Origin: Onthophagus taurus
Taxonomy: Eukaryota > Arthropoda > Insecta > Coleoptera > Scarabaeidae
Assembly: GCF_036711975.1 (NCBI RefSeq)
Contig: NC_091970.1
Span: 7,075,501 to 7,139,500 of the forward strand
Length of the DNA: 64,000 nucleotides
Direction of reading: 5' to 3'
Shown here piece by piece: positions 32,924-45,263 of this stretch. A program made the translations under genes and the position numbers. Position 1 is the first letter of the stretch, and each line of letters begins with the position of its first letter. The notes under the pieces were generated by a model that did no database searches, was not told the origin of the DNA, and saw only the letters and a program-made list of their open reading frames with translations.

Positions 32924-35900
32924 GAAGCAACATAGTTTGTGACGTGGGAGCTTATCTTCGATTAATTTACGTTTTAAAGTTTAATTATTTTTTTAATTTC
33001 TAAATATAAACACATTTCATCACTCAGCGCGATAAGGAAACACCGATTAAATTCGAGTATCACATCAAAACTAGTATTTCTAGCAAAATATAGTTGCCCA
33101 GCAACAGTATTCATACTTCAACCAGCAATATCTAGTATTTCTAGCAATACATAGTCATCCACCTGAAATATCTATAGCTTAATCATCGATATCTAGTATT
33201 TTTAGAAGTATATAATCTTCTGCCAGCAGTATCTACTCTTCAACTAGCAGCATCTATTATTTTTTAGCAGCCTATAGCCTTTTCCCAACAGTATTTGTAC
33301 CTTAACCATCGATATCTAGTATTTCTAGAAGTATACAGTTTTCTGCCGACAATATATAGTCTTCTGCAAGCAGTATCTGCTCTTCAACTAGAAGCATCTA
33401 GTATTTTTTAGCAGTATATAGTCTTCTACCAACAGTATCTATATCTGAACCAGCAATATCTAGAAGCAACATAGTTTGTGACGTGAGAGCTTATCTTCGA
33501 TTAATTTACGTTTAAAAGTTTAATTATTTTTTTAATTTCTAAAATATAAACACATTTCATCACTTAGCGCGATAAGGAAACACCGATTAAATTCGAGTAT
33601 CACATCAAAACTAGTATTTCTAGCAAAATATAGTTGCCCAGCAACAGTATTCATACTTCAACCAGCAATATCTAGTATTTCTAGCAATATATAGTCATCC
33701 ACCTACAGTATCTATACCTTAATCATCGATATCTAGTATTTTTAGAAGTATATAATCTTCTGCCAGCAGTATCTACTCTTCAACTAGCAGCATCTATTAT
33801 TTTTTAGCAGCTTATAGCCTTTTCCCAACAGTATTTGTACCTTAACCATCGATATCTAGTATTTCTAGAAGTAAACAGTTTTCTGCCGACAATATATAGT
33901 CTTCTACAAGCAGTATCTGCTCTTCAACTAGAAGCATCTAGTATTTTTTAGCAGTATATAGTCTTCTACCAACAGTATCTATATCTGAACCAGCAATATC
34001 TAGAAGCAACATAGTTTGTGACGTGAGAGCTTATCTTCGATTAATTTACGTTTAAAAGTTTAATTATTTTTTTAATTTCTAAAATATAAACACATTTCAT
34101 CACTTAGCGCGATAAGGAAACACCGATTAAATTCGAGTATCACATCAAAACCAGTATTTCTAGCAAAATATAGTTGCCCAGCAACAGTATTCATACTTCA
34201 ACCAGCAATATCTAGTATTTCTAGCAATATATAGTCATCCACTTACAGTATCTATAGCTTAATCATCGATATCTAGTATTTTTAGAAGTATATAATCTTC
34301 TGCCAGCAGTATCTACTCTTCAACTAGCAGCATCTATTATTTTTTAGCAGCTTATAGCCTTTTCCCAACAGTATTTGTACCTTAACCATCGATATCTAGT
34401 ATTTCTAGAAGTAAACAGTTTTCTGCCGACAATATATAGTCTTCTACAAGCAGTATCTGCTCTTCAACTAGAAGCATCTAGTATTTTTTAGCAGTATATA
34501 GTCTTCTACCAACAGTATCTATATCTGAACCAGCAATATCTAGAAGCAACATAGTTTGTGACGTGAGAGCTTATCTTCGATTAATTTACGTTTAAAAGTT
34601 TAATTATTTTTTTAATTTCTAAAATATAAACACATTTCATCACTTAGCGCGATAAGGAAACACCGATTAAATTCGAGTATCACATCAAAACTAGTATTTC
34701 TAGCAAAATATAGTTGCCCAGCAACAGTATTCATACTTCAACCAGCAATATCTAGTATTTCTAGCAATATATAGTCATCCACTTACAGTATCTATAGCTT
34801 AATCATCGATATCTAGTATTTTTAGAAGTATATAATCTTCTGCCAGCAGTATCTACTCTTCAACTAGCAGCATCTATTATTTTTTAGCAGCTTATAGCCT
34901 TTTCCCAACAGTATTTGTACCTTAACCATCGATATCTAGTATTTCTAGAAGTAAACAGTTTTCTGCCGACAATATATAGTCTTCTACAAGCAGTATCTGC
35001 TCTTCAACTAGAAGCATCTAGTATTTTTTAGCAGTATATAGTCTTCTACCAACAGTATCTATATCTGAACCAGCAATATCTAGAAGCAACATAGTTTGTG
35101 ACGTGAGAGCTTATCTTCGATTAATTTACGTTTAAAAGTTTAATTCTTTTTTTAATTTCTAAAATATAAACACATTTCATCACTTAGCGCGATAAGGAAA
35201 CACCGATTAAATTCGAGTATCACATCAAAACTAGTATTTCTAGCAAAATATAGTTGCCCAGCAACAGTATTCATACTTCAACCAGCAATATCTAGTATTT
35301 CTAGCAATATATAGTCATCCACTTACAGTATCTATAGCTTAATCATCGATATCTAGTATTTTTAGAAGTATATAATCTTCTGCCAGCAGTATCTACTCTT
35401 CAACTAGCAGCATCTATTATTTTTTAGCAGCCTATAGCCTTTTCCCAACAGTATTTGTACCTTAACCATCGATATCTAGTATTTCTAGAAGTATACAGTT
35501 TTCTGCCGACAATATATAGTCTTCTGCAAGCAGTATCTGCTCTTCAACTAGAAGCATCTAGTATTTTTTAGCAGTATATAGTCTTCTACCAACAGTATCT
35601 ATATCTGAACCAGCAATATCTAGAAGCAACATAGTTTGTGACGTGAGAGCTTATCTTCGATTAATTTACGTTTAAAAGTTTAATTATTTTTTTAATTTCT
35701 AAAATATAAACACATTTCATCACTTAGCGCGATAAGGAAACACCGATTAAATTCGAGTATCACATCAAAACCAGTATTTCTAGCAAAATATAGTTGCCCA
35801 GCAACAGTATTCATACTTCAACCAGCAATATCTAGTATTTCTAGCAATATATAGTCATCCACCTACAGTATCTATACCTTAATCATCGATATCTAGTATT

Positions 35901-36596
35901 TTTAGAAGTATATAATCTTCTGCCAGCAGTATCTACTCTTCAACTAGCAGCATCTATTATTTTTTAGCAGCTTATAGCCTTTTCCCAACAGTATTTGTAC
36001 CTTAACCATCGATATCTAGTATTTCTAGAAGTAAACAGTTTTCTGCTGACAATATATAGTCTTCTACAAGCAGTATCTGCTCTTCAACTAGAAGCATCTA
36101 GTATTTTTTAGCAGTATATAGTCTTCTACCAACAGTATCTATATCTGAACCAGCAATATCTAGAAGCAGCATAGTTTGTGACGTGAGAGCTTATCTTCGA
36201 TTAATTTACGTTTAAAAGTTTAATTATTTTTTTAATTTCTAAAATATAAACACATTTCATCACTTAGCGCGATAAGGAAACACCGATTAAATTCGAGTAT
36301 CACATCAAAACTAGTATTTCTAGCAAAATATAGTTGCCCAGCAACAGTATTCATACTTCAACCAGCAATATCTAGTATTTCTAGCAATATATAGTCATCC
36401 ACCTACAGTATCTATACCTTAATCATCGATATCTAGTATTTTTAGAAGTATATAATCTTCTGCCAGCAGTATCTACTCTTCAACTAGCAGCATCTATTAT
36501 TTTTTAGCAGCTTATAGCCTTTTCCCAACAGTATTTGTACCTTAACCATCGATATCTAGTATTTCTAGAAGCATACAGTTTTCTGCCAACAATATA
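32924..36596 (+). repeat. 540-bp satellite carrying a promoter-like segment, left block (7 units)
   Basis: The unit mark GAAGCAACATAGTTTGTGACG occurs at 32924, 33463, 34003, 34543, 35083, 35623 and 36163, an almost exact 540-bp period. About 150 bp of each unit equals the segment just upstream of the Cyt-b5-r gene at 50264: TGACGTGA, TTATCT, TATAAA, GCGCGATAAGGAAACACC. The rest is the TATAGTCTTCT / GATATCTAG minisatellite. Inner units share CACTTAGCG, while the outermost and gene-proximal ones have CACTCAGCG. Confidence 0.93.
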
Positions 36597-36980
36597 CAGG
36601 GTGTATTATACCGGTCATTAGACGTTTCTGGAGTTCTGGCGAAAATAAAAATTTAAGAATTCAGACTTAAGTATTATCAATTACGATCTCTTTGTCTAAA
36701 ATATTTTCAGATTTCTTGCACTTCCGCTTATACCGGAAGTCGCCACCAACTTTATTTTTTTAAATGGAACACCTATATATTTTTACATATTTGGATTTGT
36801 CTGTTTTCAAGGTTTATAAATAACTTTACTTTTTGCAATTTGATTCGGTCGTTCTCGAGTTATTCGAATTTTTCTAGAAAAATCTGCTCCAGCAGACATT
36901 TGTTCAAAAAATCAGAAGACACTCAATTATTGGGATATCAATTTAGCATTGAGAACATGCTTAAGCAACAGACTGTACTA
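36597..36980 (+). mobile_element. Left terminal inverted repeat of the outer element
   Basis: It aligns over about 385 bp with 44845 onward and with the complement of 49443 back to about 49055. Landmarks are GACGTTTCTGG, CACTTCCG.TTATACCGGAAGT, TTTGGATTTGTCTG and GAACATGCTTAAGCAAC. Similarity stops at about 36980. The sequence to 37400 is unassigned, apart from two small open frames without family likeness. Confidence 0.75.
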
Positions 36981-37399
36981 TTACCATTGACTTTTAAATA
37001 TGATTTGGGCAAATCCAAACCTTTTATCACAAATACTATGGATGCATGAAGCATCTGTCCACAAGCTGGTGTAAACTTGCATAATATGCATTCTTGGTTC
37101 GAGCAAAACCCACATTGCTTTCACCCCTTTATCTATTGAGCAGACTAAACGACCTGACTTTTCAAGAAAAAGGAATAACCATGGAAAATATGACAAAACA
37201 CTAAATACCAGTAGAAACGTGTCCAGGGCCGAGACTTAAGCAGCGTTTTTTTTTCGTCGAAACAAGATTAAATAAATGCATGGAGCTTTATGGAAGGCAT
37301 TTCGCACATTAGTGAGCTATTTTTGCCAAAAATTTAAGTTATTCTAAGTGTTTTGGTTTATTTTGTTTTATTATCATTGTTGATGTTTCATTGATCCGT

Positions 37400-37830
37400 T
37401 GGCTTTCAACACGCCTCAAAGATAGTTTTGAAACAGTTCTAAGCTTGGATAAAGTGTGAAGGAAGGTTCTAGATAATAAAATTTTTGTTCTCTCTTATTT
37501 GTTTCCTAAGGTAACTTGATCCGATTAAGATATACGAATTTTTAACATTTTCTTTCATAATTCGAGAATGGATGGAAATATCGAAATGCGGTTTTCACTA
37601 ACATTTGGCAAATTTTATGGTGATTAATGGTCTGTGAAGTAAATAGTATCGTTCCATTTAACTTTTTTTAAAAAATCACAAAAATATGTAACCGCTGCAG
37701 ATAACGCCCTCTAACTTATTTGTTTTAAACCAAGCGGTCTTACTAAAAATATCTTTAAAAAGAGCATAAAATGCTCTTTCAAACAAGACCAACAATATTC
37801 AAATCGGTTGAATGGTCCAGGAGATATTAA
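37400..37830 (+). mobile_element. Second copy of the 29060-29485 element, end truncated
   Basis: It shares AAGCTTGGATAAAGT, TTGTTTCCTAAGGTAACTTG and CGCTGCAGATAACGCCCTCTA with the copy at 29 kb, then diverges after AATGGTCCAGGA. A different sequence from 37830 to 38156 ends TTAATGGGACATCCTG and shares a TA with the next element. Confidence 0.6.
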
Positions 37831-38804
37831 CATGTAAAGATTTGAAAACGCATTGCCGCCCCCCCCTCCCTTATTATGACAGATATGAGAAATATCGCAA
37901 AACAAAAGCTATGCGGTATTATCCAAGCTACTACATGATGTCGTCAAAGTTATAGCTCATCGTCTAACTTTCTGAGATAGCGGGAATTTTATGTTTCTCA
38001 ATGGCAGTTACGCCCCCCTGCGGTCGAATTACGAACTTCAAAATAATTTCCAGCTATTTCTCTTGGCCACTTTACTCATAAGTATTTTTTTCACAAACCT
38101 CTAGGCCTTACCGTTGTTGAGATACAGCCGCTCCGTACGCTTAATGGGACATCCTGTACAGGGTGTCCCAATTTCGATGTCCGCATAGGCTACCTCCGAA
38201 ACTAAAAGAGATAGAAAAAAAGTAGCTTACATGTCATGATCTCGTTTTTCGAGAAAATGCTAATGCCGAAAGCTCCGAACAGCTATCGTCTTTTGTTTTC
38301 GCCCTATCGGCAAAAACTGAAAACTTTGCGAAAACGACAATCGCGAATATCTCACTTATTATCAAAGATGGAGTATTATAAATAAAACATTATATGGGCA
38401 ATTTTTTACGAAGAATTCAGTGGCGTAGGTAGAATTTTTTTCCCATCTTTTATTTTCGAGATTTTAGACGTAACTTTATTTTTTTAAATGGAAACCATAG
38501 TTGGCTATGACCTAAAATAATTTGTTATTTCCTTCTGATAACAAATATATATAGTTTGTGGGGTATATTTCTTATAGTTATTGAATAATTAACAAAAATT
38601 CATTTTGTTCCATCTAAATCTAATGTATGTATTTAAAAGTTAATGTTGCTATGGTGATAACCATACATACTATGATGTAATATAATGTACCAATTTTTTT
38701 TGTTCTTTCTAAAACTATTGTATGTATTTAAAACTTAATGTTGTTATGGTGATAACCATACCATGAGGGAAAGCATTGTTTCCAATTATTGCCAAAGTTT
38801 GTAG

Positions 38805-39128
38805 CAAGGTCAGTAGAATCTAACAAGACTGCTACGTCCATTGTATTTTTGTAGTCGACTACGGGTTGGTTGCCCGCACTCTACGTCACACTATTTGCCA
38901 CGCCTGGTAACTGTCTATATTTTTAGAGGTTATGTGATAGACATTAATACATCTAAAAACATAAAACTTCAAAACTAATATGAATACGTCTAGGATATAA
39001 CCTCTAAAAACACATAGCAAACGCATAGACCATAACAACAGCTGGGCGTGGAAAATGGTGTGACGTAGTTTGCGGGTAGGCTGTCACAACAATGGATGTA
39101 GCAGTCCTGTTAGATTCTACTGTCCTTG
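38805..39128. mobile_element. 324-bp inverted-repeat MITE nested in the transposase remnant
   Basis: The ends are CAAGGTCAGTAGAATCTAAC and the inverse GTTAGATTCTACTGTCCTTG. The inverted arms extend about 90 bp, with CTGCTACGTCCATTG and CTACGTCACAC. The word AGTTTGTAG flanks both sides (38796-38804, 39129-39137), so the target duplication is 8-9 bp. That points to hAT or MULE rather than Tc1/mariner. Confidence 0.72.
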
Positions 39129-39408
39129 AGTTTGTAGTAGTATTTAAAAATTCACTAACAACTCTGGCATTATGTGCTGGTGCTCCGTCATATTGAAAAT
39201 ATATCATTTGAGACATATTTAGTGGCAAATTGTTGACCAAAGACTCAATGTGCTGCCTTAATATATTGAGGTATTTCCCTGAGTTTAAGTTTTTATGGTA
39301 GATACTATATGCCAAAATTCTATTATCTAAAAGGGCACACCATACATTGAACCCCAATCTTCTTTGAACACTCAGAGACTTCATCGGTCCAGATAACATT
39401 TTGAACAA
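39129..39408 (-). pseudogene. Mariner-type transposase remnant, catalytic part
   Basis: The minus strand reads SVQRRLGFNVWCALLDNRI, LNSGKYLNILRQHIESLVNN and MIYFQYDGAPAHNARVV. The DGAPAH motif carries the second catalytic Asp of DDE/D transposases of this type. Continuation toward the third acidic residue is cut off by the MITE at 38805-39128. Confidence 0.75.
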
Positions 39409-39526
39409 ACAGCAGATTATTTAATTTTTTTACATATCATCTACAAAATTCTAATCTTCGATTGACATCTCCGGCACGTAAATGATGAGTTAGCCCCGCT
39501 TTGTATGATTTATACTTATTTTTCTT

Positions 39527-39800
39527 TCATATTCGGGAGCAGCGGCTTTTGGGTGAGACGTCTTGTTGCAATTTCTCTTGCAGGTCATTTTGGTATGTTT
39601 TTGTATGTGGTTTGGGGAAGGACCAAATATCTATTAAATTTTTTGCTAACCGGCTGAAGGTTCTTACGTGCGGTTGTCTTCTTACTGGATATCTTGTGAA
39701 ATAAAATTCCGCGGCTAACGTCGCATTCTTATCTGATAACATATAGCATTCTATCATGTAACATTTTTCATAATTTTCGAAATTCATTGTAGTTTTATTC
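39527..39800 (-). pseudogene. Mariner-type transposase remnant, N-terminal helix-turn-helix
   Basis: The minus strand, from the Met codon at about 39784, reads MNFENYEKCYMIECYMLSD, then AEFYFTRYPVRRQPHVRTF. This matches the DUF4817-like HTH found at the start of many insect mariner-type transposases. Only about 120 bp separate it from the catalytic part, so the middle is deleted. On the plus strand 39,840-39,895 repeats the PAHNARVV..FLN piece inverted. Confidence 0.7.
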
Positions 39801-40436
39801 AGTTTTGTTATACTTTGATACTTAACATGCTGGTGCATCGTACCAGCACATAATGCCAGAGTTGTTATCGAATTTTTAAATACAAACTTTGGCAATTATT
39901 TGATACATTATATTCCATCATAGTATGTTTGGTTATCACCATAGCAACATTAACTTTTAAATACATACATTAGTTTTAGATGGAACAAAATGAATTTTCG
40001 TTAATTATTCAATAACCATAAGAAATATACCCCCCAAACTATATATATTTGTTATCAGAAGAAAATAACAAATTATTTTAGGTCATAGCCAACTATGGTT
40101 TCCATTTAAAAAAATAAAGTTACGCCTAAAATCTCGAAAATAAAAGATGGGAAAAAAATTCTACCTACGCCATTGAATTCTTCGTAAAAAGTTGCCCATA
40201 TAATGTTTTATTTATAATACTCCATCTTTGATAATAAGTGAGATATTCGCGATTGTCGTTTTTGCAAAATTTTCAGTTTTTGCCGATAGGGCGAAAACAA
40301 AAGACGATAGCTGTTCAGAGTTTTCGGCATTAACATTTTCTCAAAAAACGAGATCATGACATGTAAGCTACTTTTTTTCTATCTCTTTTAGTTTCGGAGA
40401 TAGCCTATGCGGACATCGAAATTGGGACACCCTGTA

Positions 40437-41054
40437 CTTGATGGACGTTTGAACGCTGTAAACTACAGATTTTTTTGAACAACACACTTTTTGATTTACT
40501 TGAAGATATACCTCTTAATGTATGTAATTCAAAATATGTGGTACCAGCACGATGATGCCCCCCTCATCGCGGAAGAGTAGTTGTCGAGTGGTTAAATAAA
40601 TATTTTCCAAACAAGTGGATTGGTAATGGTCCATTTGCTTGGCCACCTAGATCCCCCGACCTTAATCCATTGGATTTCTACTTATTGGGTCATAGGATAC
40701 AAATTGTGTATCAAGTGGAAATTAACACACGAAAACAGTCATTAAACAGAATACAAATGGCTGCTACTGGAACAAGAAATCAACCAGACATTTTAATTCG
40801 GCTGAAGAACTCTTTAATTCGTCATTGTGAAGCATGTATTCCTTCTTCAGAAGGAGTCTATTTTGAACAATATTTGTAATATTTATGTGTTTTAAAAATA
40901 ATGTAGCAGTTAATTATGATATAAAAATGAAAACTTTAAAGTGTTATAATTTCGTAATTAATTAAAATAGGACATATGTTCATTAACATTTTTTTTTGTA
41001 ATTGGATTAGCTATCATATGTCAAAGTTTGATGGTGAGCTGATAAATCACCCTG
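40437..41054 (+). pseudogene. 3' third of another mariner-type transposase with its terminal repeat
   Basis: The plus frame reads WYQHDDAPPHRGRVVVEWLN, FPNKWIGNGPFAWPPRSPDL and NPLDFYLLGH, with a stop at 40877-40879. The two acidic catalytic sites (DDAPPH and SPDLNP) are visible. Frameshifts break the start near 40,470-40,540. The right end is AATCACCCTG|TA at 41054. The 5' two thirds are missing, and the 2.28-kb element lies exactly at the break. Confidence 0.75.
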
Positions 41055-41116
41055 TATAAATCAATAAATGGCTAAGGTATAGATTATCTGTAATAATTTC
41101 AATGATTTGTCATATA

Positions 41117-41435
41117 CAGTAAAACCTCGACTTACGCGACCCCGTCTTACGCGACCCCGTACTTACGCGGTTTTTCTAACGATAGCGCCTTGAGGTTTTC
41201 GACATTGGAATTTATTTACTTCTAAAAAAAGAGATCGAGACATGTTAGCTACTTTTTTTCTAACTGGTATAGTTTTTGAGATAGCCTATTCGGACATCAA
41301 ATTTGAACCACCTGTACATACATTTTTTACATCCTTGATTTTATAATATGTATTTATCGAATTTCGACTTACACGATTTTCGATTTACGCGGCTACTGTC
41401 AGTCCCACCTATCGCGTAACTACGGGGTATTACTG
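41117..41435. mobile_element. 319-bp pogo/Tigger-like MITE, TA-flanked
   Basis: The ends are CAGTAAAACCTCGACTTACGCG and the inverse (CGCGTAACTACGGGGTATTACTG), with TA at 41115-41116 and 41436-41437. Its middle (about 41,190-41,325) is an old fragment of the right end of the 38159-40434 family (GAGATCGAGACATGTTAGCTACTTTTTTTCT). One element therefore inserted into the other. Confidence 0.8.
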
Positions 41436-41861
41436 TACAGATAAAATTTGGTATACTGTGCAATTTTATAATGAGGAATCTGATAAGATCGGCATCCACC
41501 AACATCCCTTTTCGTGAAAATATATAATTTTAACTAACAATTGATAATAATGAAATACTAGCAATAACAGCTATGTTCCAAAAAGCGGCCCCGACTCGTA
41601 TTCAAATGCATTCAACTAAGAATAAAATCAACGTCGGTGATTGTCGGGGAATTACCCGACAATCGGACTGTCCTGGTCGCCATCGGCCTGGCGCGCCAGC
41701 CCGATCGAGTACACGTGGAGCGGTGTTGCCGCATTAAGCGTGTTCACGAGGGAATCTCGTTTCGAATTTTTCGCCAGCTAGGTAGGCCTCTTAATGGGAC
41801 ATCCTGTACAGCCCTCGGAATGACACCGTGTTCGGCTCGTTGTTTATACACGTGTGAACGT
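41436..41861. other. Unassigned, with a GC-rich block
   Basis: 41,640-41,770 is GC-rich, with the palindrome ATTGTCGGGGAATTACCCGACAAT and CATCGGCCTGGCGCGCCAG. TTAATGGGACATCCTGTA at 41,791 is another element end. The 84-codon frame at 41637-41891 crosses these pieces and is not believed to be a gene. Confidence 0.4.
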
Positions 41862-42293
41862 CCCCAATATAAAAAAATTAATTTAAACTAAATCGACTAT
41901 AATTAGAGAATGGTTTGACGGATTTTAATGTTTTATATCTCAATTAAAAGTATGTGTTTGGCTGAATGCGGTTGTCCAAATGCCCGATTCGAAATATTTA
42001 AGGATTTTGATTAAAACACAAAAAACGATTAATCAAACACATCAATTATTTCCTTAACTAATTGACCAATTTTAGTCATCAACATCTCGATCGAAAGTAT
42101 GATCTACAATGTATGAATGCGAAGGTGGAAATGCTCGATTTCAAAATTTACTAATTACCTTCGTACGACTATTGAAATGACCGACTGGAAGTCTAGCCCC
42201 CAAACTTTCAATTGAGATATAAAACATTAAAATCCGTCAAACCGTTCTCTAATTATAGTCGATTTAGTTTAAATTATCTTTTCTATATTGGGG
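41862..42293. mobile_element. 432-bp foldback element with about 90-bp inverted ends
   Basis: The arms CCCCAATATA...AATCGACTATAATTAGAGAA.GGTTTGACGG (41862-41950) and the inverse (42203-42293, ending TATATTGGGG) pair well. No transposase and no clear target duplication are seen. Confidence 0.75.
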
Positions 42294-43168
42294 AATAGAC
42301 TTTCTTTTGCAGGAAGTGTTAAACATTGAAGTTTGATTAGTGCGTTTTATTTTAGTAAAATGACGTAAGTTTTATTTGAAATGTTTCGAGAAAACGAGTA
42401 ATTTTTTTATTGAAAGGTTGAGTTTTAAAACCGCTTTGGCCCGTCGTCTTCACATTTTTTGTTTATTCACCTCCAGTATTCCTTCCTCCCACAATAAATT
42501 AAGGAGGGGATGTTTGGAAGTTGATTTGCTAATAACGCATTTTAGTTGATATGCGGGCATTTAAGGGTGATAAAGTAGTTTAGAAAAATAAAACTTATTA
42601 CTTAAATTAAGTGATAAATGCGTGCTATAAATTTTTATGCTAAGTGTTAGGTGATATTAGTGATGTGATATAGGACATCATGGGATTGCTATTTTATGGA
42701 TGTTAAAAGGTATCGTATTAATTCTTTTTTTTGTCACAATAAATTAATTTATCTTTTCTTTCCAGCTGAGCTTCGAAGTAAAATCCAAGGGAAACAACAT
42801 CTATTCGGTGAGTCGTTTTCAATTTTATTAATTGACCAAAACATATCGGGAAAATTCGCGATTTGAACGGTGTAATTTTTCCAGATAAAAACCGTATGAA
42901 CGCTACTCATAAAAACGGTACCATTCAATACATTTTTGCATTTTGTGCTTGAAAAATTATAAAGCTTTAATTATCAACATTGTCAAAACATGAAATAATT
43001 TGAAATTGAGTGTAAACCACTCCAAATAATACTAGTATAATCTAATTCAAACTTTTTAATGGGGGAGTCTCTTTTTTTGTATCAAATAAAATGATTTCTT
43101 TGGGAATTTTTTGCTATCAAATTATGTGGTATTTTAATTTAATCTTTTGCATATGTTTTCACGATATA
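42294..43168 (+). other. Possible captured or host exon pieces between transposons
   Basis: TTTGCAG (to 42,315), then ATGAC|GTAAGT near 42,360-42,370, looks like a leader exon with a start codon. CTTTCCAG (42,766), then an open LSFEVKSKGNNIYS segment ending TTCG|GTGAGT near 42,810, looks like a second exon. A join using AG at 42,771 gives MTFEVKSKGNNIYS. No further exon was found, so this could be the 5' end of an unknown gene or a captured fragment. Confidence 0.3.
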
Positions 43169-44687
43169 CCGTATTTTCTCGAATCTTATCCGCACTCGAA
43201 TCTAATCCGCACCCCGATTTTAAAAATGCATAGTGATAAAAAAATTTTGTTTGCGAATGTAATCCGCATCTTTCTTTGAGCAATTCGACAACACCAAAAC
43301 GATGCGATGCTTGTTGTTAACCATAAATATATATTTTTTCTGTTGACTGACGCTGATGCATCTAAAGAAACCTTGCTTACGACGATTTTTTTTTAGACTA
43401 GACTTCAAATTTACCAAGCCAGAAAAATTTGGAAAATAAATATAATTAAAAAAAAAAATAGTATTGCCTAGTACGAATTCCGTTCATATGCTGCCCTCGT
43501 AGTAGCTCGAACGTGGTGTGTGCTTAATTATTAATAATTATACATATAATAGCGTAATTATTAAAAAAAGTAGCAAAAATCTAAAAGGTTCTTCTATACA
43601 GCAAAGTTTAAAGAGTTGTTATTAAGTTAGCGTTAAGGAAATCGAAGAGCTGGTACAATTTTTGCTGTTAATGAGAGTAATTGGAGACTGTGAGGCATCG
43701 TGCAAAAAATTTACCGGGCCAAAGAAGAGATGATTTCATGAAATTGTCGAGGCAGTTTTCTAGTTCTCTCAAGAAAACGAAAGGAGGGAGTAAAAAATTT
43801 TTAATACTAGCTAAGGTTGGACTGTGGGATTTATACCGAATGGTGTTATGGGTGAGGCACAGAACTACAATTTCCCAAAAGCTCCTAATGATTTTCAAGA
43901 AAATTTCAATTTGTCTCAACTGTAAATGTCAACGAAATGGTAGTATATCTGGATATGCCACCCAATTACACACTGGAAAGAAGAGGTGTGTGGGAAATTT
44001 GTTTATAAACGAGTGGTTCCGAAAAATTGCGCATAACATTGATGCTAGCAGTAACAAGTGATAGGGAAAAATTGCCGACATTATTAATATTAAGAAAAAC
44101 CATTTTGAAATCTGAAAGACTTCCTGAATGACGTCCTAGTTAGGGCACAACAAAAAGGATGGACAATGGAAAAGCTGATGATTAAGACAAGTATGGAGTC
44201 TTAGACCAGGAAGATTATTAAATGAGGATATTAATTAATCATAGACTGATTGCCCTTGGTTTAGACTTCTTGTCATAATAATAATACCTGGTGGAATAAC
44301 ATCCATACTACAACCTATGTATGTATATCTATATTAACAAACTCGAGAATTAACAAAACCGGGAGCAATTAAAGGAGCTTCTGAACTTGCTCAGTGAGTG
44401 TACGCGACATGGAAAACGATTCCTGAAAACAATATTATAACATCATTTAAGAAGTTTTGTATAATCCGAAGATGACGTAGTATGGGAAGAAAATGACACA
44501 TAAAAATGTAAATATCATTCTAAAACCCTTAATAAGTCTTATTGTTATGATGTGATTTTATTTTACTATTTTCCAAATTACAACTATACGACTGCGAATC
44601 TAATCCGCACCCGATTGTAATCCGCATTTGATTTTAGAGCACATAAAATTTGTAAAAAAGGTGCGGATTACATTTGAGAAAATACGG
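43169..44687 (+). mobile_element. 1.52-kb pogo/Tigger-like element with degenerate transposase
   Basis: The ends are CCGTATTTTCTCGAATCTTATCCGC and the inverse (GCGGATTACATTTGAGAAAATACGG), flanked by TA (43167-43168, 44688-44689). In shifting frames the core reads RHRTTISQKL, then VVYLDMPPNYTLERRGVWE, then SGSEKLRITLMLAVTSD. This is the order of the Tigger/pogo DDE domain. Stops and shifts between 43,700 and 44,160 show that it is inactive. Confidence 0.82.
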
Positions 44688-45263
44688 TAGTTACTTATTT
44701 AAAAAGAATTGTTTATAGAAAATAATCTTTACATTGTCGTCCCTCAACCAAGTTGGTGCGTGGATTGTCTAAGTTGCTCGTTGATACAATATCTATCCCT
44801 GAAATAATCTGAAACTCAGAAATCAAATGATGTTCTTTTCTATACAGGGTGTCTCAGCGAGACCCGTCATTAGACGTTTCGTTTAGACGTTCTGGCCAAA
44901 CAAAAAATTTGAGAATGCAGACTTAAGTGTTATCAATTACGTTCCCTTCATCTAAAATATTTTCATATTTCTAGCACTTCCGGTTACACCGGAAGTCGCC
45001 ACCAACTTTATTTTTTTAAATGGAACACCCTGTATATTTTTACATATTTGGATTTGTCTGTTTTCAAGGTTTATATATAACTTTATTTTTTGCAATTTGA
45101 TTCGGAGTTATTCGAATTTTTCTAGAAAAATCTGCTCCAGCAGACATTTGTTCAAAAAATCAGAAAACACTCAATTTTTGGGATATCAATTTAGGATTGA
45201 GAACATGCTTAAGCAACGTGATGGAGTATGTTTTGGTGCCGAGAACTGCGGTCTAGAACGTTT

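Larger units (their letters stand above)
38159..40434. mobile_element. 2.28-kb Tc1/mariner-like element with about 490-bp terminal inverted repeats
   Basis: The ends are CAGGGTGTCCCAATTTCG and its inverse, with TA at 38157-38158 and 40435-40436. The arms 38159-38650 and 39950-40434 are inverted with few mismatches. The core holds minus-strand transposase remnants and a small nested inverted-repeat element. The transposase is broken, so the element is non-autonomous. Confidence 0.85.

Noticed and set aside
31400..36596. CRISPR-like array of regularly spaced repeats
   Set aside because: Units of 540 bp are repeated in full, without unique spacers, in a eukaryotic context.
41637..41891. 84-codon GC-rich plus frame
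   Set aside because: It runs across a palindrome and a transposon end (GGGACATCCTGTA) into a foldback element, so it is a mosaic and not a gene.
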